From positions 1,674,001 through 1,738,000 of the forward strand of contig JAOANU010000003.1 of the NCBI GenBank assembly GCA_034387635.1: a stretch of DNA of 64,000 bases. The letters run 5' to 3'. This document shows positions 62,805 to 64,000 of the stretch, piece after piece. How positions within the stretch are numbered: position 1 is the first letter of the stretch; the number at the start of each line of letters is the position of its first letter. The position numbers and the translations under genes were made by a program. The notes under the pieces are model-generated. The model worked only from the letters and a program-made list of their open reading frames with translations, did no database searches and was not told the DNA's origin. The DNA is from Rhodosporidiobolus odoratus. Lineage: Eukaryota; Basidiomycota; Microbotryomycetes; Sporidiobolales; Sporidiobolaceae.

Positions 62805-63701
62805 CCTGGGGTCGTGACGGGATGCGGAGGAGCGGCCGACTCGGTGAAGGCAGGGGCGAGCAATGATAATATGTTGGCTGTGAAGTATGTAGACGGTCCA
62901 AGCGAGCGATAGAGGTGGTACACGATGAAGAATAAGGAAGAGAGATCAGAATTCCTTTAGCTCCGACCAAATTACCGCTACTCATGCTGAGAGCTTGAAA
63001 GGCTTCTTGCAACACTACAGCACTTATCAGCGGCGCTCACTAATGTCCCACCGCCTTCACCGATTGTGTTCGTCTCGCTCATCAAATCCCCTAGCTTCCT
63101 TGCGCCGGGTTCGCACGCCGTCGACTCCTTCAGGCTCGTACGCACAGGGCTCCAAGCTACGACAAGCGCACGCCTCACCCCCGGCCCGTAAAGCTCTGAG
63201 CGTCGCGGGCGCTACTGACTGGTCCTTCGGACGTCGGCCTGGAGGACGAGGGAGATTGGGATTTGCGCCTCAGCAAGGTATGTAGGGCGTTGCTACTCTC
63301 CGCCTCTGTCCAAAGAACGATATGGCTGGAACACGATACTCGACAGACACTCCTCGGCACGATGTCGCGCCTTGGCTTTTCGATCTCCTCCTTTTTCTCT
63401 GCTTATGGTCCGTTCGCCCCATTACTGAACTCCGGCCTGTGCTGCCAGAGCTGCGACGCACATTTAGCGGTGCATTTTCGAGCACAAGACAGGGTCCCAG
63501 CCAGATGTCGACACTATGCTGTCAGCGAGCTTTCTCCTGCTGGCTTTTCTCGGCAACCTGTCCAGCCTCCCAGGCCAAGCGGCAGTTTTTGGCTTCTCAG
63601 GCTGTTTCCCTTCAACACCTGACGAAGCGCTCGAAAGCATTGCCCTCATCATCATATACGTCAAGCAAGCCTTCGTTCTTTAGTGTCTTGGCCGTTGTTC
63701 T
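62805..63701. other. Intergenic between FAR1-like H and I
   Basis: About 900 bp: promoter of H and 3' flank of I. Several open frames exist on both strands (for example plus 63263-63622), but none shows a motif, codon bias or family match. Confidence 0.4.
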
Positions 63702-64000
63702 TCAAGCTCGCGTCAAAACCTCCGCCGCCAGCTTATACCTCACCTGCTTTACAACCCTTCTCAGCTTCTCGACCATCTCACCGCTTTGTATCGCGTCGAG
63801 CAGAATCTGCTCTACGGTGGAAGCCTCAAGCAAGAGGAAAGTTGTTAGGTCGTCGACTGAGGCAATACCGGCGGAAAGGAGGATGGTAGTCATGAGGTGA
63901 CGGGTGTTATCGGGCTCGGAGGGGAGGAAAGAGGCGAGCAAGGCAAAGATCCGCGCTGGGAAGGCTTGCGGGTGATGGGGTTGAAGAGGGCGAGGAAGAG
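63702..64000 (-). CDS. FAR1-like family member I, C-terminal end (runs off the window)
   Basis: The last ~98 codons of a minus-strand gene entering from beyond 64000. The frame reads HHPQAFPARIFALLASFLP, then LMTTILLSAGIASVDDLTTFL and a helical end (QVRYKLAAEVLTRA) with a stop at 63702. It matches the C-terminal helical domain of members E, C and H, sharing GIASVDDL almost exactly with the 18325 locus. The fingers would lie outside the window. Confidence 0.7.
   Translation of the reverse strand, partial: LPRPLQPHHPQAFPARIFALLASFLPSEPDNTRHLMTTILLSAGIASVDDLTTFLLLEASTVEQILLDAIQSGEMVEKLRRVVKQVRYKLAAEVLTRA

Overview
The window looks like nuclear DNA of a basidiomycetous yeast, most likely in Pucciniomycotina (Rhodotorula/Sporobolomyces relatives). 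This is inferred from high GC with C/G-ending codons, genes cut by many 45-150 nt introns, short divergent promoters, and three copies of a seven-helix membrane family (DUF6534) that I know mainly from basidiomycetes. No ribosomal RNA, tRNA, CRISPR array or transposase was recognised. All exon joins were made by eye from GT/GC...AG sites, reading frame and family motifs, so single junctions may be off.

Layout. 1-5.2 kb is an accessory patch: a MYND zinc-finger gene, a broken MYND copy, and a truncated segmental duplication holding the 5' halves of two genes whose longer copies lie near 28.4-31.2 kb. 5.4-18.2 kb is mostly core: a PQ-loop membrane protein with a frameshift, a membrane protein of possible TB2/DP1/HVA22 type, methionine aminopeptidase 1, a third (decayed) MYND copy, the NatB catalytic subunit NAA20, an arylamine N-acetyltransferase and a small four-helix membrane protein. 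18.3-22.6 kb carries two FAR1-like genes, one dead. 22.7-30 kb has a large C-terminally anchored protein, another four-helix protein and an EFM3/FAM86-like lysine methyltransferase. 30.2-34.6 kb is a tandem run of three more FAR1-like genes. 35-45 kb holds cyclin L, a CIA30-domain protein, a DUF6534 protein, an F-box protein and a Mis14/Nsl1-like kinetochore subunit. 45-50 kb has two tandem DUF6534 paralogues. 50.9-60.8 kb holds a Slm1/2-like F-BAR/PH protein and, divergently, a KAT6-type histone acetyltransferase with a double PHD finger. The window ends with two further FAR1-like genes.

The most notable content is a dispersed family of eight loci (4.6, 18.3, 20.7, 30.2, 31.4, 33.0, 61.1 and 63.7 kb). 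Members share a FAR1/WRKY-GCM1-like C2H2 DNA-binding module split by an intron at a conserved phase-1 position. Several also share a conserved helical middle segment, and most end in a small helical (SAM-like) domain. None shows a transposase or SWIM domain. At least one copy is clearly dead, one is truncated and one probably frameshifted, so the family appears to be under birth-and-death evolution. It resembles a lineage-specific regulator family derived from, or parallel to, MULE/FAR1 factors. MYND-domain copies decay in the same neighbourhood.
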